A DNA stretch of 64,000 bases, taken from CAYWMD01 sp964458575 (GTDB taxonomy: Bacteria > Verrucomicrobiota > Verrucomicrobiia > Limisphaerales > JADLHS01). The notes below the pieces were generated by a model. It saw only the letters and a program-made list of their open reading frames with translations, had not been told where the DNA came from and did not search any database. Position numbers and translations under genes: made by a program. The stretch is from contig CAYWMD010000006.1 of assembly GCA_964458575.1 (NCBI GenBank), forward strand, positions 124,001 to 188,000, read 5' to 3'. Shown here in pieces: positions 17,504 to 26,178 of this stretch. The first letter of the stretch is position 1. Every line of letters begins with the position of its first letter.

Positions 17504-20419
17504 TCACTTCCCAAACGGACAGGCGAATTTATAGTTGCCAGATTCGACCGCCAACGCGACGCGGTTGTCGGCGCGACGAAGCAACCTCACCCCCGAGGTC
17601 CTGGTCAGCGACCGTCCCCTCTCGGTGATTTTTTCATCGTTGTCCGTCGGCAGAAACACCGTTGCCGTCGTGTTCGCCGGAATCGTTGTTTCCAGTTCGA
17701 ACCGGCCGTCCTTCATTCGCCAGTTGCTGACGATGCGACCGTGAATTGAGTCGTAGTGAGCTTTGACCCAATTGATCGGTTCGCCGGCTGGGTTACTTCC
17801 GGGCGTCGCCGGGGACGGCCGGATGATGATGCGTTGATAGCCCGGCCCGTCGGTTTCAATGCCGGCCAGCGTTGTGAACATCCACTCGCCCACCGCGCCA
17901 AAGGCATAGTGGGAGAAGGAATTCATCGAGGCGTTTTGTTCGCCGCCAAAGCCTTTGTCCTTCGTGTAACTGTTCCAACGCTCCCAGATCGTGGTCGCGC
18001 CCTGCTCCACCTCGTAGCCCCACGACGGGAATTTGCGACTTTGAAAATGCTTCACGGCGAGGTCGTGTTCGCCAACGCTCGACAGCGCCGGCAACAGCGG
18101 ACGTGTCCCGAGGAAGCCGGTGGTCATCCCGGAATTGTCGGCGGTCTCTCCCGCGCGCAGTTTGTCGGCGAGAATCCTGCCGGCAATTGCACGATGTTTC
18201 GGCGCGAGCAAATCCATTTGCAACGCGAGGACGTAGGCGGTCTGGTTGTCCACAGTGAGCGAACCGTCGGGTTTCACATACTCGCGATTGAACGCCGCCT
18301 TGATGCTGTTGAACATCTCGCGGTAAACTTGCGCTTCGTCCGCCTTCCCGATGGCTGCCGCCATTTCACTCATGAGCCGCGCGCTGTAGGCGAAATACGC
18401 CGTGTCAATGAACTCGAGGGGTGTTTTTGGACCGAAGGAGAGCCAGTCGCCCCAGTCATTGCCGTGCTTGACGCCAAGGAAGTTCTTGCTGGTCGCCTTG
18501 CGCCAATCGAGGAACTTCACCATGAACGGCCAGCAGCGTTCGATCACGCGCGTGTCGCCGTAAGCCTGCCAAATCGTCCAGGGGCAAATCACTCCCGCGT
18601 CGCACCACGCCGTGCCGAAATCCCAGCCGTGTTGAAACGGATACGGCGCGTAACCGGGAAACGTGCCGCTCGGCCGCTGCGACTCCATCAATTCGCGCAG
18701 CCACTTGGTGTAAAACGCGGCCACGTCCGCGTTGTAAGTTGCAGCGCGCACAAACGCCTGCGCGTCGCCGGTCCAACCGAAGCGTTCGTCGCGTTGCGGA
18801 CAATCGGTCGGCAGGTCAATGAAGTTGGCGCGCTGCGTCCAGACGATGTTCTTGTAAAGCCGGTTGATAACCGGATCGGAACACTCGAACCCGCCAGTCA
18901 AGGGCGTGTCGCTGTGCAGCACAATACCCGTGACGGCATCCTTGTCCGGTTTGCCGGGATAGCCCGTGAGTTCGACATATTGAAAGCCGTGAAACGTGAA
19001 ACGCGGCACGAAGGTTTCGCCGGCGCGGTCGCCGCGCAGAACGTAGTGGTCAATCGCCCGCGCCTTGCGGAGGTTTTCGGTCATCAACCTGCCATCCGGA
19101 TGCAGCATTTCACCGTAGCGTAGTTGAATCTTCGTACCGGCCGGACCTTTCACTTTCAACCGAATCGTGCCGGCGAAATTTTGGCCGAGATTGAACAGAT
19201 AGACGCCACTGGCCGGCGAGGTGATCGCGACGGGCTTGATTTCCTCCGTCGCGCGCACCGGGACGCCGGGGAAGGCTTCAAGCTTGGGCGGCGCCTTGAA
19301 ACCCAAATCTACAGGGCGGCCTTTGACTTCGAGCTTCTCCCCGGGATTTTCCGGATTTCGAAACTCGTAGAACGTCGCGGATTGCGGGCCGTTTTCTTGG
19401 GCGAGGATGGCGGATTGCCACGAGCTATCGTCAAATCGTGGTCTGGCCCAACCCGGTTGCTCCTTTTGCGCATCGTAAAACTCGCCCATGAGAAAGTCCG
19501 CTTCTCGGATCGGGCCGGCGCCGGTGACTTTCCACGACGGATCACTGACGATGGTTTCGCGCGAACCATCGGCATACTCGATTTCGAGTTGGGCCATAAG
19601 TGCCGGTGTTTTGCCGTACGTGTAACGCCCGATTTTTTCCGTCCCAATTCCGGTAAGCAGACCGAAGCCGATGTACCCCGAATACCAGCCATCCGCCACC
19701 CACGCGCCGATGGCGTTGTCTCCCTTCTCAATCATTGGCGTGACATCGTAGGTCCAATAGTAGGCCCGCTGGCGATAGTCGGTCCAACCGGGCGCGAAGA
19801 ATGCATCACCGACACGGCGACCGTTCAGGTAGAGTTCATAAATGCCCAAAGCGGTGGCGTAAATCGTGGCGCGCTTCACGGGCTTGGCTGCGGCGAATTC
19901 GCGGCGATACTGACGTGCGGGCGGGAGAAAAAGTTCCTTGCGATCTTTGTAAACCGGCGTGTCGTCGCGGAAGCTGATGTATTGCGCCTGCCAGTCCGTC
20001 GGCTTGAGCAAACCCATCGTCCACGACGCCGGTTCGCTCCATGACGACGCCTTCCCGTCTTTGTCCCAAACGCGAATTTTCCAAAAGCACTGCTGGCGCG
20101 AGCCGAGCAGTTTGCCCGAATAAACGATGTTCACCGTCTGATTGCCCGCCAGCTTGCCGCTGTCCCAAACGTCCCCTTGATCTTTCCGCAACAACGACTC
20201 GCTGCTCGCCACGAGGATGTGATACGCGGTTTGCTGCTGGCCGCGCTCCTTTGCTTCGACGCGCCAGCTCAGGCGCGGCTGGGTTTCATCAATGCCCAGC
20301 GGATTGTTCCGATATTCGCAGCGAAGAGCGGCCGGGCGCAACCCTCCCATCGCCGACGCCCCTCCCATCGTCAAAAGCACCACACCCAGTCCGGCAGCCA
20401 GAATACGATTTGTGTTCAT
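17504..20419 (-). CDS. Alpha-L-rhamnosidase, glycoside hydrolase family 78
   Basis: 971 residues with a signal peptide (MNTNRILAAGLGVVLLTMGG, cleavage near ASA-MGG), so it acts outside the cytoplasmic membrane. Order: N-terminal Ig-like strand domain (LRCEYRNNPLGIDETQPRLS), beta-sandwich domain with the blocks ARQYRREF, YELYLNGRRVGD, FAPGWTDYRQRAYYWTYDVT and VADGWYSGYIGF, the catalytic alpha-toroid with FIDLPTDCPQRDERFGWTGD carrying the general-acid Glu, then GWDFGTAWCDAGVICPWTIW, and a C-terminal beta domain. It hydrolyses terminal L-rhamnose from plant or algal polysaccharides and glycosides. It lies 13 bases after rhaA and before lutA. Confidence 0.95.
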   Translation of the reverse strand: MNTNRILAAGLGVVLLTMGGASAMGGLRPAALRCEYRNNPLGIDETQPRLSWRVEAKERGQQQTAYHILVASSESLLRKDQGDVWDSGKLAGNQTVNIVYSGKLLGSRQQCFWKIRVWDKDGKASSWSEPASWTMGLLKPTDWQAQYISFRDDTPVYKDRKELFLPPARQYRREFAAAKPVKRATIYATALGIYELYLNGRRVGDAFFAPGWTDYRQRAYYWTYDVTPMIEKGDNAIGAWVADGWYSGYIGFGLLTGIGTEKIGRYTYGKTPALMAQLEIEYADGSRETIVSDPSWKVTGAGPIREADFLMGEFYDAQKEQPGWARPRFDDSSWQSAILAQENGPQSATFYEFRNPENPGEKLEVKGRPVDLGFKAPPKLEAFPGVPVRATEEIKPVAITSPASGVYLFNLGQNFAGTIRLKVKGPAGTKIQLRYGEMLHPDGRLMTENLRKARAIDHYVLRGDRAGETFVPRFTFHGFQYVELTGYPGKPDKDAVTGIVLHSDTPLTGGFECSDPVINRLYKNIVWTQRANFIDLPTDCPQRDERFGWTGDAQAFVRAATYNADVAAFYTKWLRELMESQRPSGTFPGYAPYPFQHGWDFGTAWCDAGVICPWTIWQAYGDTRVIERCWPFMVKFLDWRKATSKNFLGVKHGNDWGDWLSFGPKTPLEFIDTAYFAYSARLMSEMAAAIGKADEAQVYREMFNSIKAAFNREYVKPDGSLTVDNQTAYVLALQMDLLAPKHRAIAGRILADKLRAGETADNSGMTTGFLGTRPLLPALSSVGEHDLAVKHFQSRKFPSWGYEVEQGATTIWERWNSYTKDKGFGGEQNASMNSFSHYAFGAVGEWMFTTLAGIETDGPGYQRIIIRPSPATPGSNPAGEPINWVKAHYDSIHGRIVSNWRMKDGRFELETTIPANTTATVFLPTDNDEKITERGRSLTRTSGVRLLRRADNRVALAVESGNYKFACPFGK

Positions 20420-20432
20420 GAAAGCACCCCAT

Positions 20433-21704
20433 TCAAACCCGCTTTGACAAGACCGCGCGCTCGTATTTCTTTACCTCGGTCAACCACGCGTCGCCCACCG
20501 GCGCATCGGCTTTCGCGCAATGGTAATCCCAGACCGCGCCAAACGGCAGCGCCTTGGCCTCCTCCATCAACGCCAAGCGCGATGTGAAATCACCGTCCGC
20601 TTCATGTTTCCGCAGGCGGTCAATCGGCGTGAGCAGCGCGAGCAACAGCGCCTTGAGCATATTGCGCGTCCCGATCACCCACGCCGCGACGCGATTGATG
20701 CTGGCGTCGAAGTAATCCAATCCGATCCGCACCCGGTCCAGGTTTCCGCCCCAGACAATTTCCTGGGCGATGGCTTGCAGGTCGTCCGTGAGCGTAACCA
20801 CGTGGTCGCTGTCCCAACGCACACCCCGGCTGACATGCAGCGCGATTTCCGGCAAGTAGAGCAACACGGAGGAAATTTTGTCTGCGATGCCTTCCGTGGG
20901 GTGATAATGCCCGGCGTCGAGCGTGAGCAAAATCTGCCGGCTCACGGCGTACCCAAGATAAAACTCGTGCGAGCCGACGACGTAGCTCTCCGAGCCGATC
21001 CCAAACAGTTTCGGCTCGACGGAATCCACGAGATGCTGGCGGTTGAATTTCCGTTTCAACACGGCATCCAGTGAGGCTACGAGCCGTTCCCGGGGTGCTT
21101 TGCGGTCGGCGGGCGTGTCCTTCATCCCGTCGGGAATCCAAAGATTGAGCAGACAGGTTTTACCCTGCGCCCGGCCGATGGCCGCGCCGATTTCACGGCA
21201 CCGGATGGCGTGTTCGATCCAGAACTTGCGAATGCCCGCATCGCGATGCGACAACGTGAAGCCGTCCGCCGCCTTGGGATGCGCGAAGAAAGTCTGGTTG
21301 AAATCCAGCGCGATGCCGATGGATCTGGCCCAGGCGATCCAATTCCGGAACTGCGCCACGCTCAACTCATCGCGTCCCACCTTGCGACCCGACATTTCGG
21401 CATAGCACGCGTGCAAATTCAGGCGATGGCGGCCGGGAATGAGCGAAACCGCGTGCTCGAAGTCCGCGCGCAGTTCATCCGGCGTCCGGGCCTTGCCCGG
21501 GTAATTGCCGGTCACCGCCAGTCCGCCGCCGAGCGCATCGCCGGAGTTCTCAAAACCGCCCACATCGTCGCCTTGCCAGCAATGGATCGAGATCGGAATG
21601 CGCGCCAGTTGCACGAGCGCCCGGTCGGTGTTCACCCCCACACGGGCGTAGCGTTCGCGAGCCAGGTTGTAAGTTCTTTCGATGGCACGTTTTTGGATTT
21701 GCAT
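20433..21704 (-). CDS. rhaA: L-rhamnose isomerase
   Basis: 423 residues from ATG 21704 (MQIQKRAIERTYNLARERYA), which aligns with the usual RhaA start and length (about 419); the longer frame to 21782 is rejected. Blocks close to the Escherichia coli enzyme include PISIHCWQGDDVGGFE, TGNYPGKARTPDELRAD, NLHACYAEM, WIPDGMKD, KLFGIGSESYVVGSHEFYLG, LTLDAGHYHPTEGIADKISS and VRWDSDHVV, which carry the metal-binding Glu, Asp and His residues. The enzyme converts L-rhamnose to L-rhamnulose in the cytoplasm. It is the first gene of a - strand cluster with the rhamnosidase and lutABC. No rhaD aldolase is in the window. Confidence 0.96.
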   Translation of the reverse strand: MQIQKRAIERTYNLARERYARVGVNTDRALVQLARIPISIHCWQGDDVGGFENSGDALGGGLAVTGNYPGKARTPDELRADFEHAVSLIPGRHRLNLHACYAEMSGRKVGRDELSVAQFRNWIAWARSIGIALDFNQTFFAHPKAADGFTLSHRDAGIRKFWIEHAIRCREIGAAIGRAQGKTCLLNLWIPDGMKDTPADRKAPRERLVASLDAVLKRKFNRQHLVDSVEPKLFGIGSESYVVGSHEFYLGYAVSRQILLTLDAGHYHPTEGIADKISSVLLYLPEIALHVSRGVRWDSDHVVTLTDDLQAIAQEIVWGGNLDRVRIGLDYFDASINRVAAWVIGTRNMLKALLLALLTPIDRLRKHEADGDFTSRLALMEEAKALPFGAVWDYHCAKADAPVGDAWLTEVKKYERAVLSKRV

Positions 21705-21977
21705 GGCGGTGGAGTCAGGCGGAGTTGGAATTGCGATCAACAGTGCGATCCATGCCGACATGTCAGCAGTATCGGTGGTCACACCGCAAGACTAATCCGG
21801 CGAATCCCGCCCCTTCCCACCACGACCCGGTGCTGCCAGCACAAAGCTGCTTGTTTTTCAGATGAAAAACTCCGATGCTATGCCCGCGTTGAGACCGATC
21901 CATGTTTGTGATTCTGCCACACCGGAAAAACCTGACCGACGGGCGCGCCGGATGAAACTCCTTCACGGGCTGTCCAC
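21705..21977. promoter_or_regulatory. Divergent control region between the rhamnose/lactate cluster and the wsp operon
   Basis: 273 bases separate rhaA (leftward) and wspA (rightward), so both promoters should be here. A perfect inverted repeat, GTTTTTCAGATGAAAAAC, is at 21853-21870 with a 4-base centre, a plausible operator half-site pair or small hairpin. No confident -35/-10 pair was identified. No regulator gene is adjacent. Confidence 0.4.
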
Positions 21978-23573
21978 ATGAAAAAAACCACCATCAGTCG
22001 AAGGCTGAACACGGCGCAATTGATCATGATCGGCATGCTCCTGGCCGGAGTCGGACTCGCGTTTTGGGGACAACATGCCACTTCCCGCGCCGAAAAGAAC
22101 TACGCGGACCTGGCCAGCAATGCGGACCGCATTTTCAACGACCTCATCCAGATGAACGACGGGCTGCGCGGACAATTGCTCGAGCCAAAGAATGAAGTGG
22201 AGCCCACCCGCCGGGTCAACGCCGTGAACGATCTCACCACCATCATTGTTTATCTGCAAAGAAAGTTCGAGTCGGAGTCCTCGATTATCACCACCCTCAA
22301 GAACATCAATTCCTTCGTCGAGCGCAACCTGGTCCCGTTTCACACCACGGTTTTGAAAATGCTTGAGACTGACCCGGCTGCGGCCATTGCCTACTACAAC
22401 GAGAATTTCACGCCATTGCGCACGCAGCGCGATTCCTTGATCAAGGGATTCCGTGTGCAACTCGGCCTGTACGAAAGCGAAGAATCCATTCGCGCCCAAA
22501 ACATCGCGATCGTCTGTCTCACCTTTGCCGGCATGCTGGTGATCGCCACCGTCATTCTGGGGCGTTTCCAGTCCACGGCGTTGAGCGAACCCTTGGGCCA
22601 CCTCGTGGACGCCCTGGAACGCATGCGCCGCGGCGATTTCACGCAGCGGGTCAAGTTCGAACAACAGGACGAGTTCGGCGTGTTGGGGGACGGCCTGAAC
22701 CGGCTGGCCGAGGATCTATCGGTCCTCGTCGGACAGGTGCAGCGCTCGGGCATCCAGGTCAATACTACCGCCACGGAGATTTCCGCGACGGCGAAGGAAC
22801 AACAAAGCACAGCGAACCAGATCGCCGCCACCACCGCCGAAATCGGTGCTACGTCCAAGGAAATTTCCGCGACCTCCAAGGAACTTGACAAGACCATGAA
22901 CGAGGTCAGCCAGGTGGCCGAAGACACCGCGCAACTGGCCAACAGCGGCCAGAGCGCCATCGGCCGGATGGAAGCCACCATGCGTCAGATCACCGAAGCC
23001 TCCGGCGCCATCACCGCGAAGCTGGCCGTTCTCAGCGAAAAGACCGCCAATATCAACACCGTGGTCACCACCATCACCAAGGTTGCCGACCAAACCAACC
23101 TGCTTTCGCTCAATGCCGCCATCGAGGCTGAAAAGGCCGGTGAATACGGTCTCGGTTTCGCCGTCGTGGCCATGGAAATCCGCCGGCTCGCCGACCAGAC
23201 GGCGGTGGCGACCTACGACATCGAGAAGATGGTCAAGGAAATGCAATCCGCCGTCGCCGCCGGTGTCATGGGCATGGACAAGTTTTCGGAGGAAGCGCGG
23301 CGCGGCGTGGAGGAAATCCGACAGGTGAGCACCCAACTGGCACAGATCATCCACCAGGTCCAAACGCTCACGCCCCGATTCCAGACCGTGAACGAGGGCA
23401 TGCATGCGCAGGCCACTGGCGCGTCGCAAATCAGCGAGACCTTGACCCAGTTGAGTGAAGCCGCCCAGCAAACCGCCGAGTCATTGCGGCAATCCAACCT
23501 GGCCATCGAACAACTGAACGAAGCGGCGCGCGGACTCCAAACCAGCGTCTCGCGCTTCAAACTGGGCACGTGA
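21978..23573 (+). CDS. wspA: WspA-like methyl-accepting chemotaxis protein
   Basis: 531 residues. The N-terminus has a transmembrane helix (about 13-31), an all-helical periplasmic sensor region (about 32-172), a second helix (about 174-196), a HAMP domain (about 197-250) and a long cytoplasmic coiled coil. The signalling tip is in NLLSLNAAIEAEKAGEYGLG and FAVVAMEIRRLADQT. The following ATYDIEKMVKEMQSAVAAGV, MGMDKFSEE and the C-terminal end closely recall Pseudomonas WspA. It should form receptor arrays with the CheW and CheA proteins encoded downstream. First gene of a seven-gene + strand operon. There is no C-terminal CheR-docking pentapeptide. Confidence 0.92.
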   Translation: MKKTTISRRLNTAQLIMIGMLLAGVGLAFWGQHATSRAEKNYADLASNADRIFNDLIQMNDGLRGQLLEPKNEVEPTRRVNAVNDLTTIIVYLQRKFESESSIITTLKNINSFVERNLVPFHTTVLKMLETDPAAAIAYYNENFTPLRTQRDSLIKGFRVQLGLYESEESIRAQNIAIVCLTFAGMLVIATVILGRFQSTALSEPLGHLVDALERMRRGDFTQRVKFEQQDEFGVLGDGLNRLAEDLSVLVGQVQRSGIQVNTTATEISATAKEQQSTANQIAATTAEIGATSKEISATSKELDKTMNEVSQVAEDTAQLANSGQSAIGRMEATMRQITEASGAITAKLAVLSEKTANINTVVTTITKVADQTNLLSLNAAIEAEKAGEYGLGFAVVAMEIRRLADQTAVATYDIEKMVKEMQSAVAAGVMGMDKFSEEARRGVEEIRQVSTQLAQIIHQVQTLTPRFQTVNEGMHAQATGASQISETLTQLSEAAQQTAESLRQSNLAIEQLNEAARGLQTSVSRFKLGT

Positions 23574-23582
23574 GGCTGTTCC

Positions 23583-23606
23583 CGCCCGGGTGGCGAACAC
23601 CGGGCG
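23583..23606 (+). other. Hairpin between wspA and wspB
   Basis: CGCCCGG (23583-23589) and CCGGGCG (23600-23606) form a perfect 7-base stem with a 10-base loop, starting 9 bases after the wspA stop codon. No T-tract follows, so it is not a canonical terminator. It could protect or partly attenuate the message after the receptor gene. Confidence 0.4.
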
Positions 23607-23624
23607 ACCGCTGAACCTTTTAGC

Positions 23625-24110
23625 ATGCTGTTTTTGTTATTTCAGATTGGCAACGACCGTTACGCGCTGGAAGCGCGGCGTGCCGTGGAAGTCGTTCCAT
23701 ACCTGGCACTGAAGAAAATTCCCCAGGCACCGACCGGCGTGGCGGGGCTTTTCAACTATCGCGGCCAGCCGGTGCCCGCGCTCGACCTGTGCGAACTGAC
23801 CCTGGGCCGGCCCGCACGCGAACGGCTCAGCACGCGCATCATCGTGGTGAATTGCGGTGACGCCGAAGACCCGGGGCGGCGGATCGGACTCATTGCCGAA
23901 CACGCCACCGAAATGATGCAGCGCGATGAACGTGAGTTTGTGGACCCGGGCATCGTGGTGGGCGCCGCACCGTATCTCGGTCCGGTATTGATGGACGGCA
24001 AAGGCGTCATTCAATTGATCCACGCCGCCGGCCTGGCGGGCCTGGCTGGTCACGTGCGCGAATTGCTCCCGGCGCAGGCGGTGGCGGAACCCACTCATGA
24101 ATCCCATTGA
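23625..24110 (+). CDS. wspB: CheW-like coupling protein (WspB position)
   Basis: 161 residues forming one CheW domain: LLFQIGNDRYALEARRAVEV at the start, then PQAPTGVAGLFNYRGQPVPA, with the conserved NYRG, and LTLGRPARERLSTRIIVVN. CheW proteins connect receptors to the CheA kinase in the cytoplasmic array. The gene follows wspA by 51 bases and overlaps wspC by 14, so translation is likely coupled. The order receptor, CheW, CheR, CheW, CheA, CheB is that of the wsp operon. Confidence 0.9.
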   Translation: MLFLLFQIGNDRYALEARRAVEVVPYLALKKIPQAPTGVAGLFNYRGQPVPALDLCELTLGRPARERLSTRIIVVNCGDAEDPGRRIGLIAEHATEMMQRDEREFVDPGIVVGAAPYLGPVLMDGKGVIQLIHAAGLAGLAGHVRELLPAQAVAEPTHESH

Positions 24111-25356
24111 ACAACTGCTACGCCGGGAGATCGGCCTGGACGCCGCCTCGGTTGGCTCGACCGCCATCGAACGGACGGTGCGGCTGCGCATGAAGCACCA
24201 TGGGTTGAAATCAATCGAGGCCTACCGCCAGTTGCTGGAAACCTCACACCTGTCCCCGGACCTTCCGGGACGTGCCGAGTGGGAAGAACTGGTGGAAGCG
24301 GTCGTGGTGACGGAAACGTGGTTCTTTCGCGACCGCGACGCGTTTACGGCGCTGATAGACATGATGACACGCCAATGGCTGACAAAACGGCCCGGGGTCC
24401 GAGTCCGCATTCTCAGCCTCCCCTGCTCCTCCGGCGAGGAACCCTACTCCCTGGCCATGGCATTGAATGATGCCGCGATCCCGCGTGAACGATTCACGAT
24501 CGATGCCGTGGATATCAGCATGCGCGCGCTGGCGCGCGCCCAACGCGGCGTGTACAGCCGGAATTCCTTTCGTGGCAGCGACCTCGACTTTCGCGAGCGT
24601 CATTTTGAACCCACTCCGGGCGGTTACATCCTGCATCCTCACTTGCGCGACTGCGTCAATTTCCAACGGGCGAACATCGTGGCGGAAGACTTTCTGGCCG
24701 ATAGCGCCCCTTACGATTTCATTTTCTGCCGTAATCTGCTCATCTACTTCGACCACGACACGCGAACAAAAGCGCTGGAGAGACTGCGCAACTTGCTCTC
24801 AGCGCAGGGTCTCTTGTTCGTCGGCCCGGCGGAATTGCCCCTGGCCACCGCGCAGCGCTTTGTTTCGGCCAACCTCCCGATGGCCTTTGCCTGTCGCCGG
24901 GACGATGCCCCCCAGCCGCCGCCCGCTTCCCGAACAAACGCCCGCCGCCTGCCTCAACGCACGGCACCGTCAACTGCGACACCCAAAACCGCCCCGGCTG
25001 TCCCAGCTGTGCCCCCCACCGACACCCAGATCGTCACGCCTTCGTTCCCGAGCCTGTCCGACGCGCAACAGTTCGCCGACGCCGGCCGGCTCGACGAGGC
25101 GGTGGCGATTTGCAACACCCACCTCGATCGCCATGGCCCATCCGCACAGGCGTTTTATCTGCTGGGCCTGGTGCGCGACGCGTCCGGCGATCCGGAAGCG
25201 ATGGACTACTACCGCAAAGCTCTTTACCTTGAACCAGACCATTACGAGACCTTGCTCCACATGTCCTTGTTGATGGAAAAGAACGGCGACCCGGCTGGCG
25301 CGTGCACATTCAAGCGACGGGCCGAACGGGTTCAACCCACCCGGGCCAAAACGTGA
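24097..25356 (+). CDS. wspC: CheR-type methyltransferase with C-terminal TPR (WspC)
   Basis: 419 residues. The CheR domain covers about residues 1-275, with VTETWFFRDRDAF, the SAM-binding LSLPCSSGEEPYSLAM, TIDAVDISMRALARA, GVYSRNSFRG and YDFIFCRNLLIYFD. After a Pro-rich linker (about 275-310) come TPR helices (QQFADAGRLDEAVAICNTHL, AFYLLGLVRDASGDPEAMDY, YRKALYLEPDHYETLLHMSL). It transfers methyl groups from S-adenosylmethionine to glutamates of the WspA receptor. The TPR tail matches the WspC class, which docks to receptors lacking a tethering pentapeptide. Its stop overlaps the wspD start as GTGA. Confidence 0.92.
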   Translation: MNPIEQLLRREIGLDAASVGSTAIERTVRLRMKHHGLKSIEAYRQLLETSHLSPDLPGRAEWEELVEAVVVTETWFFRDRDAFTALIDMMTRQWLTKRPGVRVRILSLPCSSGEEPYSLAMALNDAAIPRERFTIDAVDISMRALARAQRGVYSRNSFRGSDLDFRERHFEPTPGGYILHPHLRDCVNFQRANIVAEDFLADSAPYDFIFCRNLLIYFDHDTRTKALERLRNLLSAQGLLFVGPAELPLATAQRFVSANLPMAFACRRDDAPQPPPASRTNARRLPQRTAPSTATPKTAPAVPAVPPTDTQIVTPSFPSLSDAQQFADAGRLDEAVAICNTHLDRHGPSAQAFYLLGLVRDASGDPEAMDYYRKALYLEPDHYETLLHMSLLMEKNGDPAGACTFKRRAERVQPTRAKT

Positions 25357-26084
25357 ACGCCCACGACGATCAACACGCGGATCCACTGGTGGCGGAACTC
25401 CAGTTCACCAACGGTGGCGGTGATCTGTCGGCGCAAGTGCACGACTGCTGGAGCACCATTGGCGTCAATGGCAACGGCACCTGCCGCGAGTTGCAGATCT
25501 TCGTTCACTGCCGAAACTGCCCGGTCTATTCCGCGGCCGGGTTGCAGCTTTTGGACCGGCCATTGCCGATGGACTACCGCCGGGAACGGACGCTTCACTA
25601 CGCGGAAGTCAAGAAACTGGCTCAACCCGCGAAGACCTCGGTCGTCCTGTTCCGGCTGGCGACCGAGTGGCTGGCTTTGCCGACCGTCGCGTTTCAGGAG
25701 GTCGCCGAGCGCCGTTTCCTCCACACGCTGCCACACCGCCGGCGCAGCGTCGTGCTCGGGCTGGTCAACATTCGGGGTGAACTGCTGATCTGCGTTTCGC
25801 TGGCGCGTTTGCTCGGTCTGGAATCGGAGCCGCAGCGCGAAAGATCCGGCGTCGTCCATGACCGCCTGTTGGTCACGCATTGGGGAGGGAAACGGCTGGT
25901 GTTTCCGGTGGACGAAGTCCAGGGCATCCAACGCTTCCATCGGGACGAGATGAAGGAGCCGCCCACGACGATTTCCAAGTCCGCGCTGACGCATACGCAG
26001 GGCATTTTCCCGTGGCGCGACCGTTCCGTGGGCTTGCTGAATCCGGACTCGCTGTTCGGCAGCCTGAACCAAAGCCTGGCATGA
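25353..26084 (+). CDS. wspD: Second CheW-like coupling protein (WspD position)
   Basis: 243 residues if translation begins at the GTG at 25353, which overlaps the wspC stop in a GTGA; an ATG at 25302 lies inside wspC and is less likely. The N-terminal extension (about 70 residues) contains DCWSTIGVNGNGTCRELQIF and the cysteine cluster HCRNCPVYSAAG, a feature of WspD-type proteins. The CheW domain follows: VVLFRLATEWLALPTVAFQE, VLGLVNIRGELLICVSLARL with NIRG, and GKRLVFPVDEVQGIQRF. It should join the same receptor array as WspB. A 7-nt inverted repeat array fills the gap before wspE. Confidence 0.88.
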   Translation: MNAHDDQHADPLVAELQFTNGGGDLSAQVHDCWSTIGVNGNGTCRELQIFVHCRNCPVYSAAGLQLLDRPLPMDYRRERTLHYAEVKKLAQPAKTSVVLFRLATEWLALPTVAFQEVAERRFLHTLPHRRRSVVLGLVNIRGELLICVSLARLLGLESEPQRERSGVVHDRLLVTHWGGKRLVFPVDEVQGIQRFHRDEMKEPPTTISKSALTHTQGIFPWRDRSVGLLNPDSLFGSLNQSLA

Positions 26085-26165
26085 AGTCTGAAGTCCAAAG
26101 TCTAAAGTCTGAAGTCCCGGCTCCGGGTGTGCTACCCGACTTCAGACTTCCGACTTTAGACGCGC
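26085..26165. repeat. Inverted array of 7-nt units between wspD and wspE
   Basis: Starting at the base after the wspD stop, units AGTCTGA, AGTCCAA, AGTCTAA, AGTCTGA, AGTCCCG run head to tail at 26085-26119. The inverted arm at 26139-26166 has CTTCAGA, CTTCCGA, CTTTAGA, CGCGCGA. The arms can pair over about 21 bases (26096-26116 with 26138-26158) around a roughly 20-base loop. It lies in the middle of the wsp operon and ends just before the wspE start. Confidence 0.65.
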
Positions 26166-26178
26166 GACTGGTTTCGTC

